64,000 nucleotides of DNA from Fusicatenibacter saccharivorans (GTDB lineage: Bacteria > Bacillota > Clostridia > Lachnospirales > Lachnospiraceae). The stretch spans positions 170,040 through 234,039 of the forward strand of contig NZ_JAQEGR010000004.1 in NCBI RefSeq assembly GCF_027667425.1. The letters are read 5' to 3'. The notes under the pieces were generated by a model. It had not been told where the DNA came from. It worked only from the letters and a program-made list of their open reading frames with translations, and did not search any database. This document shows, piece by piece, positions 62,210 to 64,000 of the stretch; the first letter of the stretch is position 1, and the number at the start of each line of letters is the position of its first letter. Both the position numbers and the translations under genes were made by a program.

Positions 62210-64000
62210 TTATTTTGTTAAAAGACCGGATAGATTTTTTCCAATGCAAAATCCAATCTGTGGATATAACTCCTGAATTTCCTGATATTTTGCTTCAATC
62301 ATTTCTGGTTCATCAGCCCAGATCTTTTCATATATTTTGAAAGCTCTTTTAAAATGTGTTTTGGCTTGCGGAAGATTGGCAGTCATCAGATAAATGGTTC
62401 CAAGGGTTTCCTGCACTTTGGCATAATCCAGACAATCATCGGAATGGTATTCCTTGATGATGCCGGATAATTTTTGCAATTCAGAGATGCCTCTTTCGGG
62501 TTCCTGCTGTTCTGTCAGGAACATTGCATAATTGGCAATCTGAGGTATGCTGTCATTTATATGAAGCAAGTTAAATTGGTCAAGCAGTGAGATACTTTTT
62601 TCCATGTGTTCTCTTGCAAGATCGGGATGACCGTTCATGCGGTAAAGTCCACCGAGATTGGCATGAAGGTTGGAAACAAGGCGAGCATTGTCGGCAGTGA
62701 TATTTTCTATCTGGGCAAGTGCATCTTCTTCCAGTTTTATTGCTTTTTCAGGTTTGGTTTCAAGGGTTGCCTGAAAATCCAGTAATAACGCCCGGTCAGA
62801 ATCGGTGCCAATGTCTTTAGGCTTCAAAAAATTTTTTAATTCCTGAATGATTTCTTTCATACCTTTCTGGTAATTATAATTATCCATATATGGAAAAACA
62901 TTTTCCAGAAAAAGTAGATATTTTGGTATATCATCTTTTTCAATCAATTCTATGATGTTTCCTGCTGTCTGAAACAGCTTCTTGTAATAATCGACTTCAA
63001 TTCCATGCATTAAACATATTTTCTGTAAAGAATCCAGTAATATGTGACAGCTACTTACAGATGGTTTTGTCTCTGAAAGGGCAATTTCCTTAATCATAGG
63101 ATGCAGGGAGATTGTGTGACGTGTAGTTGTCTGCACAAAACCAGTTTCAATCAAGTCGTTAATTTCATTTAAGGTAGGCAGTTCCAGCCATTTGGCGAAT
63201 ATGCGGGCAGAAATACCAGTGTAAGGAAGAAAACACAAATTGCACATGATATCCTGCTGTTTTCGGGATAAAGCATATAGTGAAAATAGAGTATGGATAT
63301 GACTATAATAAGTGGCTTTACTGCTTTGACCATCCTTGATTATCTTAATTTTATCTTCATTATCGAGAGATGCTCTTTCTTCCTGAAGTCTTGCTAATAA
63401 CTGACCTGGAGTTGAAATTCCATTTTCCAAAAGTTTTGCAGCCAGTTCTACAGCAAAAGTATGATAGTGTACGGTCTCTATGATTTTTTCGACGGTCGAA
63501 CGATACTTGTCTGCTTCTGAATAAAATGCAGATGTCAGTTGGAAAAGAATGTTTATATCCTTTATTTCTTTTAATTGAAAAGTACAGTATTCATTCAGAT
63601 TACTTCTGGTCGTAAATAAAATCTGACAGCGGTATTTTAATACTACTGACAGAAAACTGTCCTGTGTAGCTGTGACATTAAAATTATCTATGATAAGCAG
63701 AGTATCGGATTTCAGGGAACGCAGAAAACGGTTATGTCTTTGAAACCGTTCCTGTTCGTTGATTTCTGGTGGATCATCAATAAAATCCATGTCAGTAATG
63801 TCCTGATGAAGATCACCTGTATATTCTACATATAGAATGTTAGTGTAATACTTTTTGTAATGTTTTGCGTAGGCTTTGGCAAGTTCGCTTTTACCAATAC
63901 CGGAAATTCCGCAAAGAAAAACATGACGGTTTTCCTCAAGCATGGTATATAATTCTTCTAGTTCTTTATCTCTTCCGATAAAATGACGGCATGGTTTCGG
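62210..64000 (-). CDS. STAND (NB-ARC-like) ATPase with TPR repeats, partial
   Basis: The gene runs off the window at its 5' end; the frame is open from 64000 (FIGRDKELEELY precedes the P-loop). The visible 596 residues start with Walker A GISGIGKSELA and Walker B LLIIDNFN, followed by a sensor region (ILFTTRSNLNEYC), a winged-helix-like stretch and helical TPR repeats (LHANLGGLYRMNGHPDLARE, QETLGTIYLMTANLPQAK). This is the build of STAND/NLR-like proteins, used by bacteria as regulators or as anti-phage sensors. The N-terminal effector domain, which would decide the role, lies outside. Confidence 0.85.
   Translation of the reverse strand, partial: PKPCRHFIGRDKELEELYTMLEENRHVFLCGISGIGKSELAKAYAKHYKKYYTNILYVEYTGDLHQDITDMDFIDDPPEINEQERFQRHNRFLRSLKSDTLLIIDNFNVTATQDSFLSVVLKYRCQILFTTRSNLNEYCTFQLKEIKDINILFQLTSAFYSEADKYRSTVEKIIETVHYHTFAVELAAKLLENGISTPGQLLARLQEERASLDNEDKIKIIKDGQSSKATYYSHIHTLFSLYALSRKQQDIMCNLCFLPYTGISARIFAKWLELPTLNEINDLIETGFVQTTTRHTISLHPMIKEIALSETKPSVSSCHILLDSLQKICLMHGIEVDYYKKLFQTAGNIIELIEKDDIPKYLLFLENVFPYMDNYNYQKGMKEIIQELKNFLKPKDIGTDSDRALLLDFQATLETKPEKAIKLEEDALAQIENITADNARLVSNLHANLGGLYRMNGHPDLAREHMEKSISLLDQFNLLHINDSIPQIANYAMFLTEQQEPERGISELQKLSGIIKEYHSDDCLDYAKVQETLGTIYLMTANLPQAKTHFKRAFKIYEKIWADEPEMIEAKYQEIQELYPQIGFCIGKNLSGLLTK

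Overview
The window reads as chromosome of a Gram-positive gut anaerobe of the Lachnospiraceae (Blautia/Ruminococcus-like). This is inferred from gene content: LplB/YtcP-type sugar uptake with YesM/YesN regulation, GH31 enzymes resembling Blautia obeum alpha-glucosidase, MutS2, a YhaM-type nuclease, VanW, and many AGGAGG ribosome binding sites. No 16S rRNA or other decisive marker is present.

Bases 1-14400 hold the end of purF and then an alpha-glucoside/xyloside locus: a YesN-like response regulator, two ABC permeases, a lipoprotein binding protein, a GH31 enzyme and the partner YesM-like sensor kinase. A second GH31 enzyme and an AraC regulator face the other way. A MATE pump that lost its middle and a maltose acetyltransferase-like gene follow. 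Bases 14500-30445 are core genome: tRNA-Phe, a B12-binding radical SAM protein, a DEDDh exonuclease, a 52-residue membrane protein, VanW, a PurM-like protein, TrmL, PncC, a two-component system, MutS2, an HtrA-like protein without its catalytic triad, a YhaM-like nuclease and RlmD.

From the 3' end of rlmD to about 32560 is mobile-element wreckage: a ParB fragment cut at the exact 5' end of a group II intron, a scrap of the intron reverse transcriptase, unknown short frames and strong hairpins. It ends in a rhamnulose-1-phosphate aldolase gene without its N-terminal third.

Bases 33121-56154 form a plant-rhamnoside utilisation island made of repeated, partly decayed cassettes. Cassette A is AraC regulator, alpha/beta hydrolase, GH3, GH78, second-type GH78 and SGNH hydrolase. 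Cassette B is GPH transporter, GH3, GH78, GPH transporter, a GH78 pseudogene with at least three deletions, and alpha/beta hydrolase. Cassette C is a third alpha/beta hydrolase and a 25-residue GH3 remnant. The glycosidases lack signal peptides, so the likely scheme is uptake of intact rhamnosides (rutinoside- or saponin-like) by the GPH transporters and cytoplasmic removal of rhamnose (GH78) and glucose (GH3), with hydrolases taking off acyl groups. A shared upstream element precedes three transcription units. GH3 and the first GH78 type share a C-terminal helical tail that their catalytic folds do not explain.

Bases 56157-64000 look more AT-rich and plasmid- or ICE-like: a parR-like gene, a parM-like gene with one in-frame stop, a two-component system with a three-gene ABC exporter of the peptide-resistance kind, and the edge of a large STAND (NLR-like) ATPase.
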